Translations under genes and position numbers: made by a program
Notes under the pieces: generated by a model
Told to the model about the DNA's origin: nothing
What the model saw: only the letters and a program-made list of their open reading frames with translations
Databases searched by the model: none
Shown here: piece by piece, positions 28,901 to 39,821 of the stretch
Layout: each line of letters starts with the position of its first letter
How positions within the stretch are numbered: position 1 is the stretch's first letter
Origin: Desmodesmus armatus
Taxonomy: Eukaryota; Chlorophyta; Chlorophyceae; Sphaeropleales; Scenedesmaceae
Assembly: GCA_007449985.2 (NCBI GenBank)
Contig: VIIQ02000717.1
Location: forward strand, 1-64,000
Length of the DNA stretch: 64,000 nt
Direction of reading: 5' to 3'

Positions 28901-31576
28901 TCATGCCAGGGTCACCTGTGGAAAGGTGCGTTCTCTCAGAGTGCTACTGAGCCTGGTTTTGCGTGCTGTTGCTGCAGCGCATACAGTAGATCAGCAAGGA
29001 CTCTAACTGAAGAAGCCTTGCACTTGCAATGAAACCTTTGCATATGCAAGCGTAGGGAGTCTGTCCCAAGGGCGGATCGCATCTGTCGTTTGTGCTCTGG
29101 TCAGGACGCTTCGCTGGCCAACCGCGCTGCTGTGCTGGCCCGTACTGGCACCAGCAACAATGTTGAAGATCTAAAGCACTTCATTCTTGAATGTCCCGTG
29201 TATGATGATCTGCGCACCGCCTGCCCAGCCTTTGCTGACCCGGCTTCAGTCCAGTTGGGTGACCAAGATTGTGTTGCTACTGTGTTTCAACATGCCGAAC
29301 AGTCGGCCCTGGCACACACTTTGTACAAAATGAAAGTGCGCAGAGCACGCTTGCTTGGCCTTACTATGGGTATTTGACTGACTTTGTTCTGTTTCTTGTG
29401 TCCACACTGGTATAGTTGCCTGCCCTCATCTCTGCACACAATAGGTTCCTAGCATGGCTGGCACTTGCTGCAATTCTGGTGGTTCTGCCTTCTTTGGTCA
29501 ACCCGGTGTAGGTGGTGCAAACCACCGCAGGGGAGACAACTTATGAGGTTCACCTGGCTCGATCCTGGTGGGCAATGCCATTGTTGTTTGGCGAAAATGT
29601 CCATGTAACATACTCCCCCATATGCGACAGCACAAGTACCTGGGGCTGGGCTTCCTACATTCAGGGCAGCCATAACAGCCAAGTGTGTTGCCACGTCTTT
29701 CCGTCTGCCGCATCTGCACCACTGGAATGATTTCCTGCAAGTGATTGAATGCTATCCGTATCATGTCCTGCAGGGCTCAGTCTCTGTTGGTCCTTGGCAA
29801 GCCTGGCACCGGCAAGACCACCCTCCTGCGTGACATTGCGCGCATCATGAGCACACCTCCACAGCAAGGGGGCCTGGGCCTGGCAGTGCTCATCGTGGAC
29901 ACAAGCAACGAGATCGCAGGTGGGGTTGTGGGGGTTGTGGGGGTTGTGAAGCTTCCCGAAAGCTTTTCATGGCATGAAAACGGCTCTGGCGCTACCAGCA
30001 CAGCATTATAGTAAGCAAAGCAACAAGGCATGTTTGGCAATTTCCCGGAAATTGCACATGCTGAGCATGTGCGACCGTCCCGGAGACAGATCAAGCACGT
30101 GGAGTGCCGTCTGAGAGCATCAAGATAACAACCGTTGTATCATGGGCCCTCAGGGGATTGGATCCCTTCTTACCCAATTACTGTGCAGGCGATGCTGACG
30201 AGTGCCACCCCTGCATCGGCTATGCGCGCCGCCTGATGGTGCCCCGGCGTGAGCAGCAGGCAGACATCCTGGTGCAGGCGGTGCAGAATCACAACCCCGA
30301 CGTCATCATCGTAGACGAGATAGGCACCAGTCGGGTAGGGACGAATGCCGGACGAATGACGGAACAGCTGTCAGCTCAGCTCACAAGCTGTGTCTGACGG
30401 GGGGTGGTCACATTGACTTGCCAAGATTGCGGCAACATTGCCAGATGATCTGGTCATCCCAGTGGGCCTGTGCATCATGCAACCCGGGCTTCATGCCTTG
30501 CTGGGTTGCTTGATGGCTGTGGTATCACTGATGTGGCACATCCTGCATCCACAACAGCTTTTGGAACGAATGAATGCCATTCGGATTTAGTCAGACACCA
30601 GCCGCTCTTGGCTGTGCTGGCCGGTCACGCCTTGCACAATCACTGCCTTGTCTGATCTGTTGCAGGAGGTTGAGGCTGCGCGCACCATAGCTGAGCGGGG
30701 TGTGGTGCTGGTGGGCACTGCTCACGGCAACAACCTGTCCAACCTGATGCGCAACCCTGTGCTCAGGCCACTGGTGGGGGGCATCAACGCAGTCACGATC
30801 GGCGACCAGATGGCGGCCCAGACAAACAGCAAGTCCAAGGTATGTTTGGTGATGTCTGCCTTTCTTCAGCCGCTTTCTTCGGCCGCTTTTGAACAGTGCA
30901 TCAGCCGTCACAAGGGTCTTTTTGATGGAGGTCGACGTCAAGCTCTGAGTCAATCCTTTGTAATTGTATGGGCAGCTTGTTTCTGCCGTTTGCAGTTGAA
31001 GACTTCTTGTTTTGCTGCGCATTTAGTCAGCACTCTGCTGTGCATGTTCTGACTGCAGACCCGGCTGGAGCGTGGTGGTGCAGCCACCTTTGTGAGCCTG
31101 CTGGAAATCAACTCAAGGGACACGTGAGTGGCATGGTGTTGCTGATGAGTTTGGGAAAAAGCACTACAGCTGAACAAACCGAGGCTCAGACTGCACTGCT
31201 ACTTTGGCCACTGCACCCCGAGCAAGTGACACAGCAGCAACGCTGTTCTGATTAGCAGCCCATATGATGGTGAGATATGTTGCTGGTCTCTGTGAATATC
31301 TGCTGCAGTTGGCGGTTGCACCTTGATGTTGAGCAGAGTGTGGACCTGCTGCTGGCCTCACCCTCAGAGCTGACAGCAGCACTGGACCCGTACAGCAAGC
31401 TCACAGGAGCAGCAGCAGCAGCACCTGAGGGCAGAGGTGTGCCTGTGAACACCCAGCTCCGCAGGAAGGACCCTGATGGCAGGCTGTGGGTGCGGTTTGA
31501 GTCGCCAGGGGCAGCCCAGAAGGCTCTAGCAGCAGCTGGTGTTGTGGAACAGCTGCAGCATGGTGGTGGTGCTTGA
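25951..31576 (+). CDS. Ycf45/SpoIIIAA-like AAA ATPase, nuclear-encoded, 8 exons
   Basis: Exons 25951-27042, 27374-28239, 28440-28925, 29774-29919, 30189-30334, 30666-30839, 31059-31123 and 31309-31576 join in frame to 1080 residues with GT-AG introns. The C-terminal part follows the ycf45/SpoIIIAA family in order: G-T-L-H-R-I-S-V-L-R-N; Walker A G-K-P-G-T-G-K-T-T; I-V-D-T-S-N-E-I-A-G; H-P-C-I-G-Y-A-R-R; Walker B V-I-I-V-D-E-I-G-T; A-R-T-I-A-E-R-G; V-G-T-A-H-G-N. Members are plastid proteins in algae and plants (SPD1 in Arabidopsis is related), so a plastid role is likely. The long N-terminus is unusual: two similar domains of about 95 residues (about 10-110 and 130-230), then a Ser/Gly/Ala repeat tract and a Gln-rich exon. 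A 5' exon encoding the transit peptide may be missing. Confidence 0.85.
27101..27349 (+). repeat. (CTCA)n microsatellite in intron 1 of the ycf45-like gene
   Basis: Nearly 250 bp of CTCA/ACTC units, slightly interrupted by GACT at the left end. It lies 59 bp after the exon 1 donor and ends 24 bp before the exon 2 acceptor (CTGCAG at 27368-27373). It therefore fills most of this 331-bp intron. Confidence 0.97.
29046..29622 (+). mobile_element. 5'-truncated LINE copy in intron 3 of the ycf45-like gene
   Basis: This 577-bp segment matches the 3' end of the LINE at 32833-33409 (reverse complement), including the last 95 codons (29090-29374) and about 245 bp of 3' UTR. It has no RT domain. CATATGC occurs at both edges (29041-29047 and 29619-29625), a possible target-site duplication partly overlapping the copy ends. 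It sits in sense orientation between exons 3 and 4 (28926-29773). Confidence 0.85.
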
Positions 31577-32135
31577 CTCGGCCGCTGGCAGCACATTATC
31601 GCTGCTTTGATAATGTTTAACATGTTTGCAACGCATCCAAAATGGTCTAGACTACGTGGTATACCGCATGTAATGCAGGTCGCAGCAAAGGTAACTTCGT
31701 CACTGTCTGGCGTACAGATGGCAGGAAGCCTCTCGAAAAACAGAGATCGGTCGAGGATGCCTATGATTGCATCCACACGTCCTGCTGTTCCCTCGACAGA
31801 GCAGTCCCGCATCAGTGTACTGCCGCGCCAATACCCAGTGTACTTCTGTCACCTCCCCTGATACAAGACGAGTGATGTTTACTTCTTTTACGCTGATAGA
31901 CTGTTAGCAAGCTCACTTTACCTGTCAATGCAGCATTGACCAATAGATACCAATACACATGCATATGTCATAAAGGCCCTGGAAGCAGCACACCTTTCAT
32001 TGACGTTTTCAGAATACGTACCAACGTAAATTGAGAGCAACAAGCATCTGAAAGAGCGCCGATTGCTGCCCCTACATACAGCGGCCACCCTCTACACTTC
32101 CTTAGCTCAGAGCTGGGCAAACTGACGGGGGCAGC
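31577..32135. other. 3' flank of the ycf45-like gene
   Basis: No gene recognised. A TGTAA string at 31669-31673, about 95 nt after the stop codon, is a candidate polyadenylation signal of the green-algal type, but the motif is short and unsupported otherwise. Confidence 0.35.
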
Positions 32136-32424
32136 ATGAGCAGCTACAAGATTACTCTTTGCTTGATCATTGCAGCCCTGCTTGTTGTGGGTAAGTCATA
32201 CGCGTTGGCCCAAGTGACCAACCAGACACACGCCCATTGGTCATCAAGGTGTCTCCTTTGTTTGTGCATCCAGGACGACATTTTCCATCATGTTCACCTC
32301 AAACTGACAGCATAACCACGTCATAGTTGCAGTCAGCTGTGATGGAGAGCAGCAGCCCATTCAGTCAGCTGTTTCTGAAACGCAGTCCGCCAGAACTAAG
32401 CACTGCTGCTGCTGCTGCCGCTGA
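32136..32424 (+). CDS. Possible small secreted Cys-rich peptide, two exons
   Basis: The ATG at 32136 begins a typical signal peptide (M-S-S-Y-K then L-C-L-I-I-A-A-L-L-V-V), ended by a strong donor G|GTAAGT at 32190/32191. An acceptor GTTGCAG at 32326-32332 gives in-frame joining to a short second exon ending at TGA 32424. The predicted product is about 48 residues with a run of Cys near its end, encoded by a CTG-type repeat. The run comes from a microsatellite, so the reading frame may not be conserved. No family is recognised. The real gene might continue in another frame downstream. Confidence 0.25.
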
Positions 32425-32832
32425 CGTCCCTCTACCCTCACGATGCATACAGCATCTACTGCACAAGACCCCATTGCTGATGCCAGGCTGTCGGCCAACC
32501 ATCAGAGGGAGCGCATCAGTCTGCAGGCAGAGCAGCCGGAGCTGTCAGGAGCAGCCAACAGGCGACTGCTGTACCGAGGATACAGGAGGGCATACGCACA
32601 CGCTGACAGCTTGTACTGGTGAGGGTGCTGCTGGCAGCTGTTGCAGATGCATCAAGCAAGAAGCAGCTGTTGTGATCAGCATGCAATCATTATTGGTGAC
32701 AGCAGCTGAAGATGAGAGACATACAGCTGCTGCCTCAAGACTACTGCAGTAAGACCTCCAGCACATGTTGTAGCTGCCAGCACATGCCATGTGCAAGTTG
32801 CAGCTGCAGCACTGCACTGGCAGTGCATAACT

Positions 32833-34829
32833 TATGGGGGAGTATGTTACATGGACATTTTCGCCAAACAACAATGGCATTGCCCACCAGGATCGAGCCA
32901 GGTGAACCTCATAAGTTGTCTCCCCTGCGGTGGTTTGCACCACCTACACCGGGTTGACCAAAGAAGGCAGAACCACCAGAATTGCAGCAAGTGCCAGCCA
33001 TGCTAGGAACCTATTGTGTGCAGAGATGAGGGCAGGCAACTATACCAGTGTGGACACAAGAAACAGAACAAAGTCAGTCAAATACCCATAGTAAGGCCAA
33101 GCAAGCGTGCTCTGCGCACTTTCATTTTGTACAAAGTGTGTGCCAGGGCCGACTGTTCGGCATGTTGAAACACAGTAGCAACACAATCTTGGTCACCCAA
33201 CTGGACTGAAGCCGGGTCAGCAAAGGCTGGGCAGGCGGTGCGCAGATCATCATACACGGGACATTCAAGAATGAAGTGCTTTAGATCTTCAACATTGTTG
33301 CTGGTGCCAGTACGGGCCAGCACAGCAGCGCGGTTGGCCAGCGAAGCGTCCTGACCAGAGCACAAACGACAGATGCGATCCGCCCTTGGGACAGACTCCC
33401 TACGCTTGCGACCCTGCTCAATTTCAAGATGTGCAGAGCCAACACGCAACTGCGCCAGGTTTTGTGCCAAGTTGAAAGACAAGCACAACTTCATATGCGG
33501 GGCTGCATGGTCTCTAGAGAAAGGATCAAAGCCAGGGTCAAGAGGGTATACCCATGCATGGTGTGTAAGCCTGTGAATGCCGGCAGACGGTGCAGTGCGA
33601 GGGCTGCCTTCTGTAAGACCCTGCCACCTATCACGGAACAGGCCAGCCAAGGCAGCCTGCACAGCTGACTCCTGCCACCGCTGCTGCAACACCCACTCCA
33701 AAGGCTGCTGCCGCCAGCAACTATCAAGGAGCTGCAAGCCAGACATAGTGTGCAACACACCATACGACCAGCAACGCTGACAGCCATCCAAGGCCAACAT
33801 AACGTCCTCGCGCCACACACAACTGGCCAGTGACCTGGGCTCCTCATCACGCGAATCCGACAGCTTGGTCCACCACCGCGCAGCCAGGACTACCCAGTGG
33901 TACATGACGGGAATGCGGTGCAGGTCCCGGTATAATACATCCTTGGCAACCCCTTTGATGGATCCTGTCATGATCCTCAGGAACGAGGTGTGCACACTCT
34001 CGGCTTGTGTGTCGTACGGTGCGGAGTGCAGGCGCTTCACAAACATTGCCGGGCCCCAGATATGCGACGCATATGACAACACAGGCTCGACCAAAATATC
34101 AAACATTCTGCACTTGATGTCAAACTGGGTGAGGCAAGCCCGACGACAGCGCGTCAGCATGGCATGCATGGCTTTGCTGCCGGAAACTGCCAGCGCGTCC
34201 GACGCCCCCAGAAGCCCCCGAGTGGCATGCACACGCACGCCCAGATACACGTACTCTGATTGCAGCGCAATTTCACGGCCCCGAAACACAAGGCGAAACC
34301 CTGCAGGCACCCTCAAGTGTTGCGGGCGGAAACACACGACACAAGTCTTGTGCGGCGCAAGGTTCACCTCCATATCAAACAATGTGCAGAAGACATCAAG
34401 CACATCCACGATCTGCTGTATCTCGCAGGCCTCGAAGCTGAGCAACCCCACGTCGTCAGCATACATCACGTCAGGCACCTTAAGTCCACTCAGCACTGGC
34501 CCTGCCCCCGGCAACTTGAGCCTGATCAGGTAATGCAGCAACTCAATAAACAGGCCGAACAAGAGGGGGCTCAGCTCACTCCCCTGCTTTGTGCCAGACA
34601 CTGTGGGGAAGGCGTCCCCAAGCTCCCCATTGACTGCCACCTGACAGCACACCCGATCATACAACGCCACCAACATGTCCAGAAAGGGGCCATGCACACC
34701 CAACTGTCGACATCGCTCCAACAACAGGTCCCTCCTAACCTTGTCAAAAGCCTTCTTAAAGTCCACAAAGACCACATACAAGCGACGGCGGCGATGCTGC
34801 GCCACACTGATCAGACCACTTATCACCAC
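32833..34829 (-). mobile_element. LINE-type non-LTR retrotransposon, 5'-truncated
   Basis: The 3' end is fixed at about 32833 by where its match to the intronic copy (29046-29622) stops. It includes about 245 bp of 3' UTR and a 583-codon frame holding the RT from mid-domain to the C-terminus. The endonuclease domain and the first RT motifs are absent, and an in-frame stop lies just upstream of 34829, so truncation by incomplete reverse transcription is likely. No poly-A tail is evident at the 3' end. Confidence 0.85.
33078..34829 (-). pseudogene. LINE reverse transcriptase, N-terminally truncated
   Basis: A 583-residue frame opening at GTG. The RT shows V-V-F-V-D-F-K-K-A-F-D (catalytic Asp), G-T-K-Q-G-S-E-L-S-P-L-L-F and D-V-M-Y-A-D-D-V-G-L-L-S (Y-A-D-D box). 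The thumb and a C-terminal C-R-L-C...H-F-I-L-E-C zinc-binding motif follow, typical of L1-like and related algal LINEs. The frame has no internal stops, so the copy is recent. Missing are the AP endonuclease and RT motifs before the first Asp. It cannot be mobile by itself. The C-terminal 95 residues are identical to those encoded by the intronic copy. Confidence 0.87.
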
Positions 34830-35740
34830 TTATGCTGGTGACCAGCAGGCTGGGCTAAGTGCATTGCTGCAACGCAGCCCAGATCCTCCTGAGGGCGCGT
34901 TGCGGCCAGGCATGGCTATGTGAAAGCGCAGTTGTTCTTGCAGCTCACACAGCATGAACTCAAGCCCATTGAATTGAATCTTGTGCAACATATGAGTCAT
35001 GTGCAGGGCGCTGAGCTGACTAAGCCAGTTCTGCGCTGCCGCCGCCGCCGCTGGTGCTGTTGCCGTGATGCAGGCATGTCCGCCATGGTTGACTTGTCTA
35101 CCCAACAACACAACAGCAGCGGACGGTGCTGTTTAGTGATGGAAGCCAGAGGCTTGTCAGTAAGGCCCCCCAAGGCTACATGCAACGCAGCCTACCTGGT
35201 CATGGATGATGCATACAGTGATGGGCGGTGGTGTGGCTGTCCGTCAAGCAGGGGAACTTCCCCATTGGCAGTGCCTGCGTCTGCCCCGCATGGTTGAAAA
35301 ATTCATGAGGGTGTCAGACAGCTGACATAACAGCGGGCAAAACTTGATGTTCTCCCACAATTCATGCAGACTACCATGCCATGTTGCCAACATGTGGTGC
35401 TGATGTGTAGGCTGCATGTGATGTAGTCATGCACCCAACACACGTCCTGAAAGTTGCTGCCCGTAACCATGTAGCCAGCGGAGCTGTCTGATTCACATGT
35501 ACGGGCATCAAATTCGAATGCCCTGGCATCCACGAGCAAAGGGCATAAGATATGCTGTCTTGTGGCTGTGGGCAGGTTTCTTGATTTATTGATGATATTG
35601 GCATATGCCTGAACACTTTTGTAATGTCGGCATTACAGGAGGGCCGACCTGGATCAAAACAGCCACCACATCATGTGCGGGCCGCCGGCAGGCTGAACAA
35701 CCCCAGCAGCAACAGCAGCACACACAGCTGTGCAATCAAT

Positions 35741-35870
35741 CAACACCCACTGAGCCAAACAGCCGATTTTGACCCAGGCCGGCCCAAACTTGACCCAGAC
35801 AGCTGTCCAGAGCTGCGTACATATGCACAGGCTTGCACCCAATCATTCCACCCATCAAGCCTGTGACAGG
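35741..35870. repeat. Dispersed repeat, copy A (partner at 38888-39005)
   Basis: Shares with 38888-39005 the ordered words CTGCGTACATATGCACAGG, CTTGCACCCA and CCCAAA...GACCCAG, with substitutions and small gaps. The two copies are in the same orientation, about 3.15 kb apart. Confidence 0.6.
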
Positions 35871-36277
35871 TTTTTGCACCCAACACATCCGCTTGCACAA
35901 ACACAGCACTTGCCCAAGAATACACTCTGGTGCATAAGGGCAAAGCCTTCCTTTTTTCTCTCTCTTCTTTGCTTTGTGACAAAGCAAGGCGTAACAACAC
36001 CAAGTACGGGGTAGCGAGGGGCCGAACCTGCACCACCATGCTGCCTCGTGGCTACTTATCCCAGCAGCACACCGAGGCACCACAGTCCCACGCCGGGACC
36101 CCAGGCTGACACTGCTGCTGCGCTGCCCCTGTCGCTGCACTTGGACACAACATCATGCACCATGCTTGCTGGCGACTGACACCAAAGCTGGTCTGCTCAA
36201 GCTTGCTGCCAACGGTTCAACCGCCCACGCCCCTTCTCAGTGCTGGTGCTGACACTGCATGCAACATGAGCAATGCT

Positions 36278-36560
36278 TGCTGGCAAGCCTCCTGAAATTT
36301 ACCTCCCCAGCCCCCCACGGCCCCCGTGTGCTCACCCCCTGACCCCATCTGCTGCTGTTTCCTATGCTGCCGCTGCCCAACCATGTCGTGTCTGAAGCCG
36401 GCAGAGGCACACGCAAGGTGTACGTGCCAGCATAAATCAGGACACAGTTGATGCTGCCACTGCATACAACCTGCTGGCAAGCCTCCTGACACCCCCTCCC
36501 CCCCTTGGTCCAACCCATGTCGTGTCTGTAGCGTGGAGAAGCCCGCATGAGAGCGTGTAC
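36278..36560. repeat. Two degenerate tandem units of about 195-200 bp
   Basis: GCTGGCAAGCCTCCTGA occurs near 36278 and 36472. CATGTCGTGTCTG occurs near 36382 and 36516. A third weak copy of the GCTTGCTGG start lies near 36166. Confidence 0.6.
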
Positions 36561-36653
36561 TTGCCAGCGCGAACCAGACCACGGCCCCGCCTACCCTGTT
36601 ACATGGCGGGGTCCTTACAAAACAGCTCATCCATTCTTTGCATGAAACAGCAG

Positions 36654-36780
36654 TGCAGTTGTCGTCACTTTCCGATGGACAACTGCAACTGCCCTGCCCT
36701 ACTGCCTGCACACAAAGCTGTGAGCCACATAACAAGCTGCAGTTGTCGTCACTTTCCAATAGACAACTGCAGCTGTCAAG
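36654..36780. repeat. Two tandem units of 84 bp
   Basis: TGCAGTTGTCGTCACTTTCC begins at 36654 and again at 36738, each followed by ATGGACAACTGCA or ATAGACAACTGCA. Confidence 0.75.
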
Positions 36781-36967
36781 CCCTGCTGCTGCTGCTGCTG
36801 CCGTTTGCCGCCTACAACAGTTGCTATCGCGCCACCTGCCGCAATTGGGGCCTTCAAGCCTGGACTCCTTGCCGCCTTCTGCCGATATCTGTGGTGTAGA
36901 TATGCTGTGCAGCGCTGCCCAGCCCCTCTGTTGACCTGTAAACAGGCACACATGCAGTTACACCTAC

Positions 36968-37075
36968 AGTAATTGGCTCAGCAAAAGCTAAGCAACCCAC
37001 AAGGGAGCCTGAGGCTCATGGGGGACCAGGAAAGAAACCAGGCACATCCAGAAGAGTGTCAACAGCATGAAGAAG
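36968..37075. repeat. Dispersed repeat, inverted relative to an MRS2 intron copy
   Basis: The reverse complement of 57700-57808 aligns over about 108 bp with few differences, sharing AGCAACCCACAAGGGAGCC and GGGGGACCAGGAAAGAAACC. One copy is intergenic; the other lies in intron 3 of the MRS2-like gene. Confidence 0.75.
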
Positions 37076-37789
37076 TAAGAAGGAAGACATGCAGGTCGCT
37101 GCTGCTGAGTGGATGTCAATGGCAGGCAGAGCTGGCCAGCCAGCAAGTGGAGTGCAGCAGTGCTCAGCCCAGCAAGTACTGATACACTGAGCATACAGCA
37201 GTGAAACCCACCCAAATGGAACCACCTGAGCTCCTGCTGCTGCTGTTGCTGCAGTGCACATTTCACTCACCCCACTGTGTCTCTACAACCTTGACCCCCC
37301 TCTCTCCCTGCTGCACCACCCACCCCCACACAAACATGCTGCTGCTGCTGCTGCTGCTGCAAATCCGCTGCTGCTTGCACGCACTAGCTGGGCCCATTTG
37401 ACACCTGACCCCACCTGAAATTACGAACGGCCTGGTCAGCTCGAGCTCGGACTCCTGCATGCAGCTGAGGACTTTTGCTTGAGTGCCATCGGTTGCCGGG
37501 CAAGTCCTATGCCGCCTAAAGCTGGAGCTGCAGCACATGGGTACATATGGAAAGGATAAATTACAGGAAACCAAGCGAGTGTTGCTAGATGAGACTGGTG
37601 TCCGAGGGCATACCTTTGTAGCTGTGGGTTCCGCGCGCGGGCTGGTGGGGTTCAGCGTTGGGGCGCAAACCAGCCCACCTCAGTGCTGCATTGGTCCTTT
37701 CTGGGGTGTTAAGAGTGTTTAGGAAGTCAGCCACGCAGTGTGTTGCAGCATCCGTGCTGTTGTGCTGTCATATGTGTCGCCGTAGTTGT

Positions 37790-37850
37790 AATAAGATCGC
37801 AGAGGCTGAAGCTGCCGTGTCTGTCAACGAAAAGAAGTAGTAAGTGATGC
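37790..37850 (+). repeat. Dispersed repeat, partner at 45608-45668
   Basis: Both copies contain TAAGATCGCAGAGGCTGAAG and CTGCCGTGTCTGT, then an A-rich end and GTGATGCAT. In one frame each reads K-I-A-E-A-E-A-A-V-S-V, which could mean a shared coding origin, but no larger frame was found. Confidence 0.65.
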
Positions 37851-38887
37851 ATATGCATGTGCAGCTGAAGCTAGACGAGTGTCGCCGTAGTTGTCATCCA
37901 AGGACACCCATGTGTTAAGACCACCGAGCAAGATATGTGCTGTCCTTGAAGCTTTTGTGAATGCATCACAAAACAGACCCGGATGGAGCGGTTACCAGTC
38001 GATTTATCAGGGTGGCTCTTGTGGTGTTGTGTCAGTGGGGTTTGCAAGGTGTGGAGGTGCCTGCCTGCTTGCAGAGGTCCCGCTGCTACAGCATGGTGTC
38101 CGCAATGCGCTTGATGCTTTCTATGTGTTGAATCAACTTACACAGTGCATGCGGGGCCTGCACAGCGATAGTTGGCGATGTCATGTCATAACAACTGTTA
38201 CAAAAACTGCCACTCTCGAACGAGGCACCGGTCGCCTGTGGTGAGCGTCGATCTGTTATCAGAGCCTGTATGTTCCCGTTTTGGCCCCTGTTAGTTTCCG
38301 GTTCAAGAGGCTCCTCGCCTAACGCGTTTTCAGATGTGGAAGCCTGCTGCACGCACGGCTTTTCGGCCACATCGTGACGGAGAATTTTGCAGAAATCTTT
38401 GCCATCATCACATGCAGATATACTGGTGTGCATTTGTTACATCAACTGCCACTGTCTTGGACAGCACCCTGCCCCCATCTGCGGCACTGAAGGCTGCAAC
38501 AGCAGCAATACAAAGCGCTTGGTGCATGCAGCGTTGGCAGAGTGCTACAGCACACTGCGATCGATTTTCTGCTGCTCGCCTCGGTGCACCATCTACGATT
38601 CTGACAGGGAAAATTGTAGTCATATTGTACTTGGTCCCGAATCCTGAGTTTCGTGCGGATACGAGCCCCACAGGAAAATCGCGACAGGACGGCGTTTTAG
38701 CTCATGTTCAGATTGTACTGGTAACCGTAATGATCAAAGGTTTACTCAAAGGTTCCTCCTGCAACTTGGCCTCCCAAGCTTTCAGGGCTAATCATGAAGT
38801 TGCTTGTGGTGGATTACAAGCAGCCGCCACATCCTACGGCTGGCTGACTTAGCAACAGCTACAGCACACGCAGCTGTGCAATCTGCC

Positions 38888-39005
38888 CAACAGCCAGTGG
38901 GCCAAGCAGCCCTTTCTCACCCAGGACAGCCCAAAGTGGACCCAGCCAGTCTAGAACTGCGTACATATGCACAGGTCGCACCCAATACAGGCTTGCACCC
39001 AAAAC
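38888..39005. repeat. Dispersed repeat, copy B (partner at 35741-35870)
   Basis: See copy A. It is in the same orientation and diverged. Neither copy encodes a recognised product. Confidence 0.6.
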
Positions 39006-39821
39006 AAATACACAGCCACAAACACAGTACCTGCGCATCAACACACGCCGACGGAATCGCCTGCTGCCACCACACATGATGCACCTGCTGGAATTTTCAC
39101 AGTGCACACGTCAGCCCGAAAGCAGCCAGCCTATGCGGCTGATATTTCTGTCCTGAACACTCGTGACAAATACAGGGTGCCTGCATACACACACACTGTG
39201 CTTGAAGCAGGCAGCGCCCTTCAGTAACAATTTCCAAACAGAGACCCATACCCCAACTGACAGCAGCAAAGTCAGAACAAGCCATGCATGGAAATGACAC
39301 AGTACAGGCTTCGCATGCTCCCTAAGCACACTCCAACAAACTGCCAGCAGCTAGCACTGCCGTCCATTAGTCATGCAGCTGAACTGCCAACTCAACGCAG
39401 TACCAGACAGCACACACTTCCGCTCATGCTTGCTGCCACATCTGTCACGAAACACAGCAGCAGCAAGCAGCCGCGACCGCCGCAGGAGTCTGCAGGAACT
39501 GCAGTGCTGCAGGTCGAGGCACAGGAGCATGTGAGCCGACTCGCTCACAGCACGGCACAGCATGACAGATGACAGCGCGCAACCTGCATAAGGACTGTAC
39601 ATGAACGCTGCGCCCGACACGCAGACGCACTGTGAGCAAGCAGACGCCAGACAAACACCGAGGTAACAAAGATAACAGATGGCAATGCGCCTTCCTGTCC
39701 CTTCGCAACCACCAACATCCCGTGGTGGCAGGTCACCAACGGCGTCAGCAAGTGTGGCGCACGCCCACACAACAGCAGCGAAAGCACGATGCAATATCAG
39801 CACACGCGGACATCATCGCGT

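Larger units (their letters stand above)
34830..39821. other. Repeat-rich region without convincing genes
   Basis: About 5 kb with many short open frames but no conserved domain, no plausible exon chain and frequent CTG/CAG runs (36781, 37239, 37338). It contains several diverged repeats listed separately. A frame at 37483-37722 (K-L-E-L-Q-H-M-G-T-Y-G-K-D-K) looks protein-like but has no family I recognise and no clear splice partners. Confidence 0.4.
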
